Shown here one piece after another: positions 8,779 through 19,409 of a stretch of 64,000 nt of DNA (its first letter is position 1; each line of letters opens with the position of its first letter). The translations under genes and the position numbers were made by a program. Location of the stretch: contig NZ_LMFB01000018.1 of NCBI RefSeq assembly GCF_001426685.1, positions 37,149 through 101,148 of the forward strand. The letters are read 5' to 3'. The notes under the pieces were generated by a model that saw only the letters and a program-made list of their open reading frames with translations, was not told where the DNA came from and did not search any database. Source of the stretch: Rhizobium sp. Root483D2 (GTDB lineage: Bacteria > Pseudomonadota > Alphaproteobacteria > Rhizobiales > Rhizobiaceae).

Positions 8779-10307
8779 TGGATATCCGCGCCGCGGAAAT
8801 TTCCGCAATTCTCAAAGATCAAATTAAAAACTTCGGCCAGGAGGCAGAAGTCTCCGAGGTTGGCCAGGTGCTGTCCGTCGGTGACGGTATTGCCCGCGTC
8901 TACGGTCTGGACAATGTCCAGGCCGGCGAGATGGTTGAATTCCCGGGTGGAATTCGCGGCATGGCGCTGAACCTTGAAGCCGACAATGTCGGTGTGGTTA
9001 TCTTCGGTGCCGACCGTGGCATCAAGGAAGGCGACACCGTCAAGCGGACCGGTTCCATCGTGGACGTTCCGGTTGGTCCGGAACTGCTCGGCCGCGTCGT
9101 TGACGCGCTCGGCAACCCGATCGACGGCAAGGGCCCGATCAATGCCAAGCAGCGCTCGCGCGTTGACGTCAAGGCTCCGGGCATCATCCCGCGCAAGTCG
9201 GTTCATGAGCCGATGTCGACAGGCCTCAAGGCGATCGACGCCCTGATCCCGGTCGGCCGCGGCCAGCGCGAGCTGGTCATCGGTGACCGTCAGACCGGCA
9301 AGACCGCCATCATTCTCGACACGATCCTCAACCAGAAGGCCATTCACGACAATGGCCCGGATGCTGAAAAGCTGTATTGCGTTTATGTCGCTATCGGCCA
9401 GAAGCGTTCCACGGTTGCCCAGTTCGTCAAGGTGCTCGAAGAGCGCGGCGCACTGAAGTATTCGATCATCATTGCTGCCACGGCGTCCGATCCGGCTCCG
9501 ATGCAGTATCTCGCACCGTTCGCCGGTGCTGCGATGGGCGAATATTTCCGCGACAACAGCATGCATGCGCTGATCGGCTACGACGACCTGTCCAAGCAGG
9601 CTGTTGCCTACCGCCAGATGTCGCTGCTGCTGCGCCGTCCTCCGGGCCGCGAAGCTTATCCGGGCGACGTTTTCTACCTGCATTCGCGTCTTCTCGAGCG
9701 GGCTGCGAAGCTCTCCGACGAAAATGGCGCCGGCTCGCTGACCGCTCTGCCGGTTATCGAAACCCAGGGCAACGACGTTTCGGCGTTCATTCCGACCAAC
9801 GTGATCTCGATCACCGACGGCCAGATCTTCCTTGAAACGGACCTGTTCTACCAGGGTATCCGCCCGGCCGTTAACGTCGGTCTGTCGGTTTCCCGCGTGG
9901 GTTCGGCCGCTCAGATCAAGGCGATGAAGCAGGTTGCCGGCTCGATCAAGGGTGAGCTTGCCCAGTATCGCGAAATGGCGGCATTCGCCCAGTTCGGTTC
10001 CGACCTCGACGCTGCAACGCAGCGCCTGTTGAACCGTGGTGCGCGCCTGACCGAACTCCTGAAGCAGCCGCAGTTCTCGCCGCTGAAGACGGAAGAACAG
10101 GTCGCAGTCATCTTCGCCGGTGTGAACGGTTACCTCGACAAGATCGCCGTCAACAAGGTTGGCGCGTTCGAGCAGGGTCTGCTGTCGTACATGCGTTCGG
10201 AAGGCAAGGACATTCTCGAGGCTATCCGCAAGGAGAAGGCAATCAGCGACGACGTCAAGGGCAAGCTCAAGTCTGCCATCGACACGTTTGCGAAATCCTT
10301 CGCCTGA
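8778..10307 (+). CDS. atpA: ATP synthase F1 subunit alpha
   Basis: 509 residues, full family length. The nucleotide-binding P-loop GDRQTGKT is at 169-176, and the conserved region around [21 protein letters not shown] is intact. Alpha subunits carry non-catalytic nucleotide sites and alternate with beta in the F1 hexamer at the cytoplasmic membrane face. Overlaps atpH by one base and is followed by atpG after 27 bases. No unusual substitutions were seen. Confidence 0.98.
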   Translation: MDIRAAEISAILKDQIKNFGQEAEVSEVGQVLSVGDGIARVYGLDNVQAGEMVEFPGGIRGMALNLEADNVGVVIFGADRGIKEGDTVKRTGSIVDVPVGPELLGRVVDALGNPIDGKGPINAKQRSRVDVKAPGIIPRKSVHEPMSTGLKAIDALIPVGRGQRELVIGDRQTGKTAIILDTILNQKAIHDNGPDAEKLYCVYVAIGQKRSTVAQFVKVLEERGALKYSIIIAATASDPAPMQYLAPFAGAAMGEYFRDNSMHALIGYDDLSKQAVAYRQMSLLLRRPPGREAYPGDVFYLHSRLLERAAKLSDENGAGSLTALPVIETQGNDVSAFIPTNVISITDGQIFLETDLFYQGIRPAVNVGLSVSRVGSAAQIKAMKQVAGSIKGELAQYREMAAFAQFGSDLDAATQRLLNRGARLTELLKQPQFSPLKTEEQVAVIFAGVNGYLDKIAVNKVGAFEQGLLSYMRSEGKDILEAIRKEKAISDDVKGKLKSAIDTFAKSFA

Positions 10308-10334
10308 TCGGGTACCAGTTAGGACGGACAACGG

Positions 10335-11219
10335 ATGCCTTCACTTAAGGATCTGAAAAACAGGATCGCCTCCGTCAAGGCGACGCAGAAGATCACCAAG
10401 GCGATGAAAATGGTCGCCGCGGCGAAGCTTCGGCGTGCGCAGGAGGCGGCCGAGGCTGCCCGGCCTTACTCGCAGCGGATGGCGATCGTTCTTGCGAACA
10501 TTGCCGAAGCCGTGGGCACGGACGATAGCGCCCCTCGCCTGATGACGGGCAATGGCCGCGACCAGACGCATCTGCTTGTGGTCTGCACGGCAGAACGCGG
10601 ACTTTGCGGCGGTTTCAACAGCCAAATTGCCCGCTTTGCCCGCGATCACGTGCGCAAGCTGCTCGCCGAAGGCAAGACGGTCAAGATCATCTGCGTCGGC
10701 AAGAAGGGCTTCGATATCCTTCGCCGCGAATTTTCATCGCTGATCATCGATCGTGTCGATCTGCGTGAAGTCAAACGGGTCGGCTTCGAAAATGCCGACC
10801 TGATCGGCAAGAAGGTCATCAGCCTGTTCGAAAAGGGCGAATTCGACGTTTGCACTCTGTTCTATTCGGAGTTCAAGTCGGTCATCAGCCAGGTTCCGAC
10901 AGCGCTTCAGCTGATCCCGGCCGCTGCTCCTGCAGTTGCCAAGACCGACGAAGCATCCGCTGCGGCGATCTATGAATACGAGCCAGATGCGGGCGAGATC
11001 CTCAACGATCTTATTCCGCGCAACATTTCGGTGCAGGTTTTCCGGGCTTTGCTCGAAAATGTTGCGGGTGAAATGGGTGCCAAAATGAGCGCGATGGATA
11101 ATGCCACGCGCAATGCCGGTGAAATGATCAACAAGCTGACATTGTCCTACAACCGTCAGCGCCAGGCTCAGATCACCAAGGAACTCATTGAAATCATTTC
11201 GGGCGCGGAAGCGCTCTAA
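10335..11219 (+). CDS. atpG: ATP synthase F1 subunit gamma
   Basis: 294 residues. The N-terminal [27 protein letters not shown] and the C-terminal coiled-coil segment [22 protein letters not shown] are the defining conserved ends of gamma, the rotating central shaft of F1. It lies between atpA and atpD in the standard alphaproteobacterial order. An AGGACGGACAACGG leader before the ATG supplies the ribosome binding site. Confidence 0.97.
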   Translation: MPSLKDLKNRIASVKATQKITKAMKMVAAAKLRRAQEAAEAARPYSQRMAIVLANIAEAVGTDDSAPRLMTGNGRDQTHLLVVCTAERGLCGGFNSQIARFARDHVRKLLAEGKTVKIICVGKKGFDILRREFSSLIIDRVDLREVKRVGFENADLIGKKVISLFEKGEFDVCTLFYSEFKSVISQVPTALQLIPAAAPAVAKTDEASAAAIYEYEPDAGEILNDLIPRNISVQVFRALLENVAGEMGAKMSAMDNATRNAGEMINKLTLSYNRQRQAQITKELIEIISGAEAL

Positions 11220-12806
<1,587 letters not shown>

Positions 12807-12816
12807 TGACTTTCGA

Positions 12817-12841
12817 CCGGGGCGCCCTTGCGGTGCCCCGG
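12817..12841 (+). other. GC-rich 10-bp hairpin between atpD and atpC
   Basis: CCGGGGCGCC (12817-12826) pairs with GGTGCCCCGG (12832-12841) with one G-T pair and a 5-base loop, starting 11 bases after the atpD stop. There is no T tract, so it is more likely an RNA-stability or processing element within the operon than a terminator. Confidence 0.6.
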
Positions 12842-12934
12842 CCGTCACTCGCTGCGGCTGGCACGATCCGGCCGCGCCGAACGGGATTTTCTGCCGGGGT
12901 TTTTCGCCGGTAGCGCCAAAAGAAGCGAATGATC

Positions 12935-13342
12935 ATGGCTGATTTCAATTTCGAACTCGTCTCCCCGGAACGGCTGCTGCTGTCCGAGCGCGTCAGCGAA
13001 GTCGTTCTTCCGGCAACGGAAGGCGAAATGACCGTCATGGCCAACCATGCGCCGACAATGACGACCATCAAGCCGGGCGTGGTGAGCGTCAAGGCTGCGG
13101 ATGGCACCGTAACACGCTATGTCGTGTTCGGCGGTTTTGCCGATATCCTGCCGACCGGCTGCACGCTGCTGGCTGAATCTGCCGTTCCCGTCAGCGAAGT
13201 CGATGCCAAGCTGATCGACAAGCGCATCGAGGCAACCAAGTCGGAACTCGACGATGGCTCGCATAGCGACGAGCACAAGACGCGCCTCGAAAGCTTCCTT
13301 GCCGAGCTGACACAGCTCAACGAGATCGTCGTCGCCGCCTGA
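12935..13342 (+). CDS. atpC: ATP synthase F1 subunit epsilon
   Basis: 135 residues from ATG 12935 (MADFNFELVSPERLLLSERV, the form seen in rhizobia); an in-frame ATG at 12929 would add two residues and lies closer to the AAGAAG ribosome binding sequence, so the exact start is open. An N-terminal beta-sandwich is followed by a helical C-terminus. Epsilon binds gamma and restrains ATP hydrolysis. Last gene of the operon, 128 bases after atpD, followed at once by a terminator. Confidence 0.95.
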   Translation: MADFNFELVSPERLLLSERVSEVVLPATEGEMTVMANHAPTMTTIKPGVVSVKAADGTVTRYVVFGGFADILPTGCTLLAESAVPVSEVDAKLIDKRIEATKSELDDGSHSDEHKTRLESFLAELTQLNEIVVAA

Positions 13343-13365
13343 AAGGCATGAACGGTCTGGATTTC

Positions 13366-13393
13366 AAACCCTGCTTCGGCGGGGTTTTTTATT
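13366..13393 (+). terminator. Terminator of the atp operon
   Basis: AAACCC-T-GC pairs with GC-G-GGGTTT around a TTCG tetraloop (13366-13387) and is followed by TTTTTTA. This is a canonical intrinsic terminator 24 bases after the atpC stop. Confidence 0.92.
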
Positions 13394-13423
13394 GTCCGGA
13401 GCTTGCGCGGTGCGTTTCCTGCA

Positions 13424-13548
13424 TTCCCTTCTCCCCTGCGGGGAGAAGGTGCCCGAAGGGCGGATGAGGGGGAGTTACCTCCTGGGCTTGTGGCCCCCTC
13501 ATCGCCTCGCTGTGCTCGGCACTTCTCCCCGCGGGGGAGAAGAGGGAG
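13424..13548. repeat. RIME-like palindromic mosaic element (copy A, complete)
   Basis: Two hairpins, CCTTCTCCCC/GGGGAGAAGG (13427-13449) and CTTCTCCCC/GGGGAGAAG (13522-13542), flank an inner inverted pair GATGAGGGGG (13463-13472) and CCCCCTCATC (13494-13503). The whole block is an imperfect inverted repeat. Similar blocks occur at five other places in this window. Such mosaic intergenic elements are known from Rhizobium (RIME); the match to that family is from memory of the pattern, not a search. Confidence 0.8.
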
Positions 13549-13636
13549 CCCGGCGTTGGGGCCGGCAGTTCTATTCTCTAGCCATTTGATATGGCAGGAG
13601 GGTCAGTGCGTTTCATTGATGAAACCGGCGCAAAAA

Positions 13637-13662
13637 CGCCCGGGATCGTGGGATCCCGGGCG
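13637..13662 (-). terminator. Terminator of the saccharopine dehydrogenase-like gene
   Basis: CGCCCGGGATC and GATCCCGGGCG are a perfect 11-bp stem with a GTGG loop. On the minus strand it runs into TTTTTG, 33 bases after the stop of the gene starting at 14798. Confidence 0.88.
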
Positions 13663-13694
13663 CTGCGGTTTCGAAGTCTTTTTATCCCCGCAGG

Positions 13695-14798
13695 TCAGCT
13701 GGCCAGCTTGTCGGCATAGGCGCGCTGTTCGTAGTGATGTCCAAAGCGGCTCTTGAGGAAGGCGTCGAGGCCTATTTCTTCTTGGCGGATGAAGCCCTTG
13801 GTGGGCAGTTCGCCCTTGGCCAGCATGTCGAGAACGGCGCAGATGCTGGTTGCCGTGGTGATCTGGATGGCGCTCATCATGCGGCCGGCAACAACGGCGC
13901 TGTAGACCTTGTTGGCATAGGTTTCCTGCACCAGGCGGCCTTCCTTGCGGCCGGAAACGGTGACGAAGATGATGACGACGTCCTGCATGGTCGATGGCAG
14001 CGAGTTTTCGAAGATGTCCTTGAGGACTTCGCGACGGTGGCGCAGGCCAAGGTCATTGAGAAGCGCCTTCATGATCGCGGCGTGGCCGGGATAGCGGATG
14101 GTGCGGTAGTTGAGCGTGCGCACCTTGCCCTTCAGCGTTTCGCACAGCGTGCCGAGGCCACCCGAGGTGTTGAAGGCTTCATAGGTGACGCCGTCGAGCG
14201 AGAATTCCTCGCGCTCTTCCAGCGCCGGCACTTCGATCAGCTGACCTTCGACGATGGCTTCGCAGGGCTCGATATATTCGTTGATGACGCCGTCGGTGCT
14301 CCAGGTCAGGTTATAGTTGAGCGCGTTGGACGGGTACTGCGGCAGGGCGCCGACGCGCATGCGGACGCTGTCGAGCGTGTCGAAGCGGCTGGCAAGGTCG
14401 TTGGCGACGATCGAGATGAAACCCGGTGCGAGGCCGCATTGCGGGATGAAGGCGGTGTTGGCGGTTTCTGCGATTTCCTTGACGCGGCGGGTGGATTCAA
14501 CATCCTCGGTCAGATCGAGATAGTGCACACCGGCCTTGGAGGCAGCTTCGGCAATGGCGATCGTCAGGTGGAACGGGGCGGCGCTGAGGACGGCGAATTT
14601 GCCTGTCAGCAGGGAGATCATGGCGGCGCTGTCGGAGATGTCGATCTGCGTGACCGAGAGAGCATCGTGCTTTTCGATCATGGCGAGCTGTTCGGCGCTG
14701 CGGTCAGCCAGCGTCACCTGGTAGTCGCCGGAATGGGCGAGAAGGCGGGCGATGGTCGAGCCGATCTTGCCGGCGCCGATGACAACGATGTTTTTCAT
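13695..14798 (-). CDS. Saccharopine dehydrogenase-like oxidoreductase (possibly lysine 6-dehydrogenase)
   Basis: 367 residues from ATG 14798, chosen over upstream in-frame codons because MKNIVVIGAGKIGS begins directly with the Rossmann strand and because GGGGGGACC precedes it. The NAD(P)-binding motif GAGKIGS is at 8-14 and the family motif CGLAPG at 121-126. The family includes saccharopine reductases, carboxynorspermidine synthases and L-lysine 6-dehydrogenases; an Agrobacterium enzyme of the last kind is known. The divergent Lrp/AsnC regulator favours an amino-acid catabolic role, so lysine oxidation is the preferred inference. The substrate is not proven. Confidence 0.75.
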   Translation of the reverse strand: MKNIVVIGAGKIGSTIARLLAHSGDYQVTLADRSAEQLAMIEKHDALSVTQIDISDSAAMISLLTGKFAVLSAAPFHLTIAIAEAASKAGVHYLDLTEDVESTRRVKEIAETANTAFIPQCGLAPGFISIVANDLASRFDTLDSVRMRVGALPQYPSNALNYNLTWSTDGVINEYIEPCEAIVEGQLIEVPALEEREEFSLDGVTYEAFNTSGGLGTLCETLKGKVRTLNYRTIRYPGHAAIMKALLNDLGLRHRREVLKDIFENSLPSTMQDVVIIFVTVSGRKEGRLVQETYANKVYSAVVAGRMMSAIQITTATSICAVLDMLAKGELPTKGFIRQEEIGLDAFLKSRFGHHYEQRAYADKLAS

Positions 14799-14880
14799 AA
14801 TGGGTCCCCCCGAATTAAACTGTCTGAGCGTCCATTGTCGTCTGTCTGGTGATTGATCTGAAGCGGTGATCTGATAAAAA

Positions 14881-14907
14881 TGCCGGTCAATAGTCGGCAT
14901 AGTGCCG
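14881..14907. promoter_or_regulatory. Candidate operator between the saccharopine dehydrogenase-like gene and the Lrp gene
   Basis: TGCCG (14881-14885), CGGCA (14895-14899) and TGCCG (14903-14907) make two overlapping inverted repeats just before the regulator start, in the shared divergent promoter region. Lrp/AsnC proteins usually bind such short imperfect repeats beside their own gene; the assignment here is by position. Confidence 0.45.
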
Positions 14908-14922
14908 ATAAGGATGTTCATA

Positions 14923-15354
14923 ATGACGTTGGCAGACAAGGACCGGCATCTTCTGGCGATTCTCAGCGAGAATGCCCGCATGCCGACGGCGCTCCTGGCG
15001 CGCAAACTCGGCCTGTCGCGCACCACGGTGCAGGCCAAGCTTGAACGCTTGGAGCGGGACGGCGTGATTGCCGGCTATGGCGTCCGGCTGTCGGATGATT
15101 TCGAGAAGGGACTGGTCAAGGCGCATGTGCTGATCACGCTGGCCGCGAAAGCGCTGGGGCGGGTGACCCAGGAGCTGCACGATATCGAGGATGTGCGCAC
15201 GTTGCATTCGGTCAGCGGCAGCTTTGATCTCATCGCCATCGTTGCGGCGTCATCGATCAGCGAACTCGATCTGGTGATCGACCGGATCGGCGAGATCGAC
15301 GGCGTGGAAAAGACGCTGTCGTCGATCATTCTGTCGACGCGGATCAATCGGTGA
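14923..15354 (+). CDS. Lrp/AsnC family transcriptional regulator
   Basis: 143 residues from ATG 14923, supported by AAGGA at 14910-14914 with an 8-base spacer; in-frame starts at 14902 and 14914 are less well placed. An N-terminal helix-turn-helix (LLARKLGLSRTTVQAKLERLERDGVI, about 24-49) precedes the ligand-sensing RAM domain. Members respond to amino acids and form octamers. Divergent transcription from the saccharopine dehydrogenase-like gene suggests local control of that gene, most simply induction by its substrate amino acid. Confidence 0.88.
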   Translation: MTLADKDRHLLAILSENARMPTALLARKLGLSRTTVQAKLERLERDGVIAGYGVRLSDDFEKGLVKAHVLITLAAKALGRVTQELHDIEDVRTLHSVSGSFDLIAIVAASSISELDLVIDRIGEIDGVEKTLSSIILSTRINR

Positions 15355-15380
15355 ACATTCGGCTGAGGTTTGCGGGATTG

Positions 15381-15495
15381 CCCCTCACCCTAGCCTTCTC
15401 CCCGCAGGCGGGGAGGGAGGATGACGGAATTTGCCGCCTGGTCCTTCTCCCCGTCATGACGGGGAGAAGGTGCCTGACAGGGCGGATGAGGGGCG
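15381..15495. repeat. RIME-like mosaic element (copy B)
   Basis: A degenerate hairpin at about 15393-15420 is followed by a perfect 28-base palindrome at 15443-15470 (arms CCTTCTCCCCGTCA and its complement) and a GGGCGGATGAGGGG tail. It separates the Lrp gene from the convergent OFA transporter gene; no other terminator was seen there. Confidence 0.78.
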
Positions 15496-15514
15496 ATGTG
15501 CCCCGCAAGTTTCT

Positions 15515-17167
15515 CTATCCGAACAGCACCATGCTCGCCCGCAGCGTCACCCAGACGCCCCAAAGCATCGGGATGCCGACTATCGCCCAGGCGATCAGGG
15601 CCTTGCCATCGAAGCCGCCCGTGCCGATGCCGAAGGAGCCGGTCGGGCCGGCATTGGCCGCGGCGGTCTTGGCCTGCAAGGCTGCCACTTCCTCGTCCTT
15701 CATGAACCACTTGTCCGAGAGCGGCCGCACCAGCGCATTGGCAATCAGGCCGAGCGCCAGCATTCCGGCGAGGATGTACATCGTGCCGGTGTAGAGTTCC
15801 GGTCCGGGGGCGACGCCGGCCGAGATCTGCGCTTCGCGGATATAGTTGACCACAACCGGGCCGACGATCCCTGCCGTTGCCCAGGCCGTCAGCAGCCGCC
15901 CATGGATGGCGCCGACGAACTGGGTGCCGAAGATGTCGGCGAGATAGGCGGGAATGGTCGCAAAGCCACCGCCATACATCGACAGGATGATGCCGAAGGC
16001 CAGCACGAACAGCGCCTTGTTGCCAAGGCCGGCCAGCGTGGGAGCCAGCGCATAGAGCACGATGCCGAGCACGAAGAAGCAGAAATACGTGTTCTTGCGG
16101 CCGATCTTGTCCGACAGCGATGCCCAGAAGAAGCGGCCACCGATATTGAACAGCGAGAGAAGCCCGGTAAAGCCTGCGGCAATCGCCGCGATCGAAGCCT
16201 TTTGCGTAGTGTCGAGATCGGCAAAGGCGACATCCGGCAGGCCGATCAGCGAGCCCGCGAAAATCTCCTGCAGCATGGGCGAGGCCATGCCGATGACGCC
16301 GATACCGGCCGAGACATTGAGGCAGAGCACGGCCCAGATGAGCCAGAACTGCTTTGTCTTATGAGCATCGCGCAGATGCACGTGCTTGGTGGTGATCATC
16401 GTGCTCTTGGAGGCGGGGGCAGTCCAGCCTTCCGGACGCCAGCCGGCCGGCGGGATGCGGTACCCGAAGGCGCCGCCCATCATGAAGACGAAATAGATGA
16501 TGGCCATGACGACGAAGGTCTGCCAGACGCCGGCCGACATATCGGTGCGGAAATAGGTCATCAAAAGGTTGGCAAGCGGCGCGCCGATCATTGCGCCGCC
16601 ACCAAAACCCATGATCGCCATGCCCGTCGCCATGCCGCGCCGGTCGGGAAACCATTTGATCAGGGTGGACACCGGGGAGATATAGCCAAGGCCCAGACCG
16701 ATACCGCCGATGACACCGGCGCCAAGCCACATCAGCCAGAGCTGGTGGGTGTAGACGCCAAGGGCAGCAACGAGAATGCCGCCGCACCAGCAGCAGGCCG
16801 AGACGAAACCGGCTTTGCGCGGCCCCGCACGCTCCAGCCAGCCGCCCCAGATGGCGGCCGAACAGCCGAGAAGCACGAAGAACAGTGTGTAGATCCAGCC
16901 GAGATCGGAGACACGCCAGTTGCAGCTGGTGGTGAACAGGGCGGAGGCAAGGTTCATGGTGGAGCAGGTATCGGGCGCGGGGCCGATGGCCTTGGACAAA
17001 GGCAGCCAGAAGACGCTGAAGCCATAGGCCATGCCGATGCAGAGATGGATGGCAAGCGCTGCGGGCGGTACGAGCCAGCGATTGAAGCCCGGTTGAGCGA
17101 TGATGCGCTCGCGGTCGAGCAGGCCGACCGAGCCTCCATTGCCAAGGGTTTGCGTTGTTGCTGCCAT
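15515..17167 (-). CDS. OFA family major facilitator superfamily transporter
   Basis: 550 residues with about 12 hydrophobic segments. The N-terminal region (RWLVPPAALAIHLCIGMAYGFSVFWLPLSKAIG) and the loop IKWFPDRRGMATGMAIMGFGGGA are typical of the OFA group, which includes the oxalate/formate antiporter OxlT; actual substrates in the group vary among small carboxylates. GGAGGAAC lies before ATG 17167. Upstream sits a sigma-54 promoter and two palindromes, and the neighbouring operon encodes an NtrC-type regulator and its kinase, so expression is probably induced by an external carboxylate. A link with the formate dehydrogenase cluster 8 kb away is possible but only inferred. Confidence 0.82.
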   Translation of the reverse strand: MAATTQTLGNGGSVGLLDRERIIAQPGFNRWLVPPAALAIHLCIGMAYGFSVFWLPLSKAIGPAPDTCSTMNLASALFTTSCNWRVSDLGWIYTLFFVLLGCSAAIWGGWLERAGPRKAGFVSACCWCGGILVAALGVYTHQLWLMWLGAGVIGGIGLGLGYISPVSTLIKWFPDRRGMATGMAIMGFGGGAMIGAPLANLLMTYFRTDMSAGVWQTFVVMAIIYFVFMMGGAFGYRIPPAGWRPEGWTAPASKSTMITTKHVHLRDAHKTKQFWLIWAVLCLNVSAGIGVIGMASPMLQEIFAGSLIGLPDVAFADLDTTQKASIAAIAAGFTGLLSLFNIGGRFFWASLSDKIGRKNTYFCFFVLGIVLYALAPTLAGLGNKALFVLAFGIILSMYGGGFATIPAYLADIFGTQFVGAIHGRLLTAWATAGIVGPVVVNYIREAQISAGVAPGPELYTGTMYILAGMLALGLIANALVRPLSDKWFMKDEEVAALQAKTAAANAGPTGSFGIGTGGFDGKALIAWAIVGIPMLWGVWVTLRASMVLFG

Positions 17168-17298
17168 GTTCGTTGTTCCTCCATTCGCCCCTGTCCCGTT
17201 GGGCGTTCCCAGTGAATGTCATGTCGGGGAATGGCCGAGTGTATCGCCCACACGCGCTCCTCCACGCGTTGGTCGCCCTGCCGTCCCTACCATCACAG

Positions 17299-17315
17299 AG
17301 CAATCGGCGTGCCAA
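17299..17315 (-). promoter_or_regulatory. Sigma-54 (-24/-12) promoter of the OFA transporter
   Basis: On the minus strand the sequence is TTGGCACGCCGATTGCT, which matches TGGCACG-N4-TTGCT with the invariant GG and GC exactly 12 bases apart. Transcription would start near 17288, about 120 bases before the transporter ATG. The neighbouring gene encodes a GAFTGA-containing activator of the type that works only with sigma-54. Confidence 0.88.
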
Positions 17316-17366
17316 ATCGGGCCATTCAAGATTTCAATGACTTATGGCGGAGGCGTTACAGGTATT

Positions 17367-17402
17367 GGACAAAATGTCCGGACGGCAGCGGACATTTTGT
17401 CC
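17367..17402. promoter_or_regulatory. Paired palindromic upstream activator sites
   Basis: GGACAAAATGTCC (17367-17379) and GGACATTTTGTCC (17390-17402) are each near-palindromic (GGACA-N3-TGTCC) and are exact reverse complements of each other, centred 23 bp apart and about 85 and 108 bp upstream of the predicted sigma-54 start. Position and paired symmetry fit enhancer sites for the adjacent NtrC-type regulator. They begin 3 bp after the sensor kinase stop; absence of a T run argues against a terminator. Confidence 0.75.
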
Positions 17403-17405
17403 GGT

Positions 17406-19409
17406 TCAGTTGGCTTCCGGCAGCCAGATGGAAAAGGTCGTGCCTTCTCCGGGCTCGCTTTGAACGGAGATCTGGCCGTTCTGGCGCGCGATCAGGCGCT
17501 GGCTGATGGAGAGGCCAAGGCCCGTTCCTTCCTGCCGCTTTGTGGTAAAAAACGGATCAAAGATCTTGCCGATCAGCTCCGGCGTCATGCCGACGCCGGT
17601 ATCTGCGATGTCGATGCGCACGCCGGGCCGCGTCTCAAAATCCTGATCCAGAATGCGGATCGTCAACACGCCGCCTTTCGGCATGGCATGTATGGCATTG
17701 ACGATCAGGTTGACCGCCACCTGCTGCAGTTCGGTGCGGTTCATCAGCACCAGCCGCCGGGCGCGGTCGTCGCGGACGAGCTTGATCTCGGCCTTGTGGA
17801 GCAGATGCTGGACCAGCGGCAGGCAGTCGGAGATCACGTCCGATGGCGCATGGCGCTCGACATAGCCGGCATATTCCTCGGGCTTGGCAAATTGCAGGAG
17901 CTTGGTGACGATCTGGCTGATGCGGTGGATCTGTTCGTCGATCAGCCGGAACTCGACCTTTGCTTCGTCTGCCCTTGCGCCGAGAACGCTGCGGACCACA
18001 TCGAGATTGCCCTGGATGACCGCGATCGGATTGTTGATCTCATGGGCGACGCCGGCGGTGATCTCGCCGATGGCGGCGAGTTTTTCAGACATGATCAGCT
18101 GCTTGGTGGTCGCCTCGATCTGACGGTTGGCCAGCTCCAGTTCGCTGGTGCGCTCGGCCACGCGGTCGTTCAATTCCTCGTTCCATTGCCGCAGCTCGCG
18201 GTCGCGCTGCTGCAGCTGATCGAGCAACCCGTCGAGATGCAGCGCCACCCGGCCGATCTCGTCGCTTGCCGCCCTCAACTCTGTGCGGGCGCCCATATTG
18301 CCGCCTTCGACACGGGTGATGGTGTCGCTCATGCGTTCCAGCGGCTTGAAGATCGCCCGCGCCCAGCGCAGGAAGATCGGCACGCTGGCGGCGGTGACCG
18401 CCAGAAAGGCGAGCACGATGGTGAGCAGCGTCGTGTATTTCGCCTGGCGGAAGGGCGTCTCCAGAAAGCCGACATAGAGCATGCCGACGCGCTTGCCAAA
18501 ACTATCGACGATCGGCTCATAGGCCGAGATGTACCAGTCGTTGACGACAAAGGCGCTGTCGAGCCAGGTGCGGCCCTCGCCCAAAACGGCTGTGCGCACG
18601 GCAGCGGACACGCGGGTTCCCAGCGCCCGGCGATCCTCGAACAGGCGCACATTGGTGCTGACGCGCACGTCATCGAGAAACAGCGTCGCGGTGCCCTTGC
18701 TGCCCTCCGGCAGGCTCGCCTCACGGTAGACGAGATCATTGATGGTATCGATGAAGACGAGATTCTGATTGAGCAGGATGCCGCCGACCAATGCGGCCTT
18801 GACGCTGTTCGCAAGTGTTACCGGACTGGCCGAATGCACGGTCATGCCGCGCGTCTCGCTCTTGCGGCCGGTCGGCACGGCGTTCGGGGTTTCGACCAGC
18901 TCGATGCGGGCGCGCTCGGCCAAGGCGGGCGACAGTGCGGCCAGCTGCTCGCTGGAGAAGATATCGATGGCGGTCGAGGAGGTGCCATTCAGTGCTGCGG
19001 CCACGACCGGCCACGCGCCCTGTGCCGGCCCTTGCGCATGCAGCGGCCGTCCCTCTTCATCGACAAGCATCAGGAAGTCGAGGCCGAGCGTCCGGCGGCT
19101 GTCTTCCAGGAAATTTGGCAGGCCTGCTGCGTCACCGCCGCCCACCGTGTCGCGAAATGCGGCGGAGACGGCCAGCGCCTGGATATGCTCGCCGGTATTT
19201 TCGAGGATGCGGGAGAGATATTGATGGGCGATGGTCAGGTCGCCATTGACCTTGGTGATCAGCAGCGCATCGAATTTTGCGTTCCAGCGGACAATGGCGA
19301 TACCCAGCAGCAGCGGCAGGATGACCAGCGTCGGCAGGAGCGCGATGGCCAGAAGCCGGAAGCGGATGGAGCGGGCAGGGCGCTCCTTAAGGCGAGGCTG
19401 TTCAGCCAT
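17406..19409 (-). CDS. Membrane sensor histidine kinase with periplasmic Cache-type domain (DctB-like)
   Basis: 667 residues from ATG 19409, whose ATGGCTGA overlaps the response regulator stop by 8 bases. Transmembrane segments at about 20-41 and 325-348 enclose a roughly 280-residue periplasmic region that looks like a Cache sensor. HAMP (about 349-400), a coiled coil, the H box AHEINNPIAV with phospho-His near 456, N box near 566-572, G1 DTGVGM, F FDPFFTTK and G2 GTGLGLS are all present. The kinase should sense an extracellular small molecule, probably a carboxylate, and phosphorylate the partner regulator. DctB itself senses C4-dicarboxylates; the ligand here is unknown. Confidence 0.88.
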   Translation of the reverse strand: MAEQPRLKERPARSIRFRLLAIALLPTLVILPLLLGIAIVRWNAKFDALLITKVNGDLTIAHQYLSRILENTGEHIQALAVSAAFRDTVGGGDAAGLPNFLEDSRRTLGLDFLMLVDEEGRPLHAQGPAQGAWPVVAAALNGTSSTAIDIFSSEQLAALSPALAERARIELVETPNAVPTGRKSETRGMTVHSASPVTLANSVKAALVGGILLNQNLVFIDTINDLVYREASLPEGSKGTATLFLDDVRVSTNVRLFEDRRALGTRVSAAVRTAVLGEGRTWLDSAFVVNDWYISAYEPIVDSFGKRVGMLYVGFLETPFRQAKYTTLLTIVLAFLAVTAASVPIFLRWARAIFKPLERMSDTITRVEGGNMGARTELRAASDEIGRVALHLDGLLDQLQQRDRELRQWNEELNDRVAERTSELELANRQIEATTKQLIMSEKLAAIGEITAGVAHEINNPIAVIQGNLDVVRSVLGARADEAKVEFRLIDEQIHRISQIVTKLLQFAKPEEYAGYVERHAPSDVISDCLPLVQHLLHKAEIKLVRDDRARRLVLMNRTELQQVAVNLIVNAIHAMPKGGVLTIRILDQDFETRPGVRIDIADTGVGMTPELIGKIFDPFFTTKRQEGTGLGLSISQRLIARQNGQISVQSEPGEGTTFSIWLPEAN

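Noticed and set aside
17367-17402. Terminator of the sensor kinase gene
   Set aside because: The 13-bp inverted repeat lacks a T tract, and each arm is itself a palindrome placed correctly for an upstream activator site.
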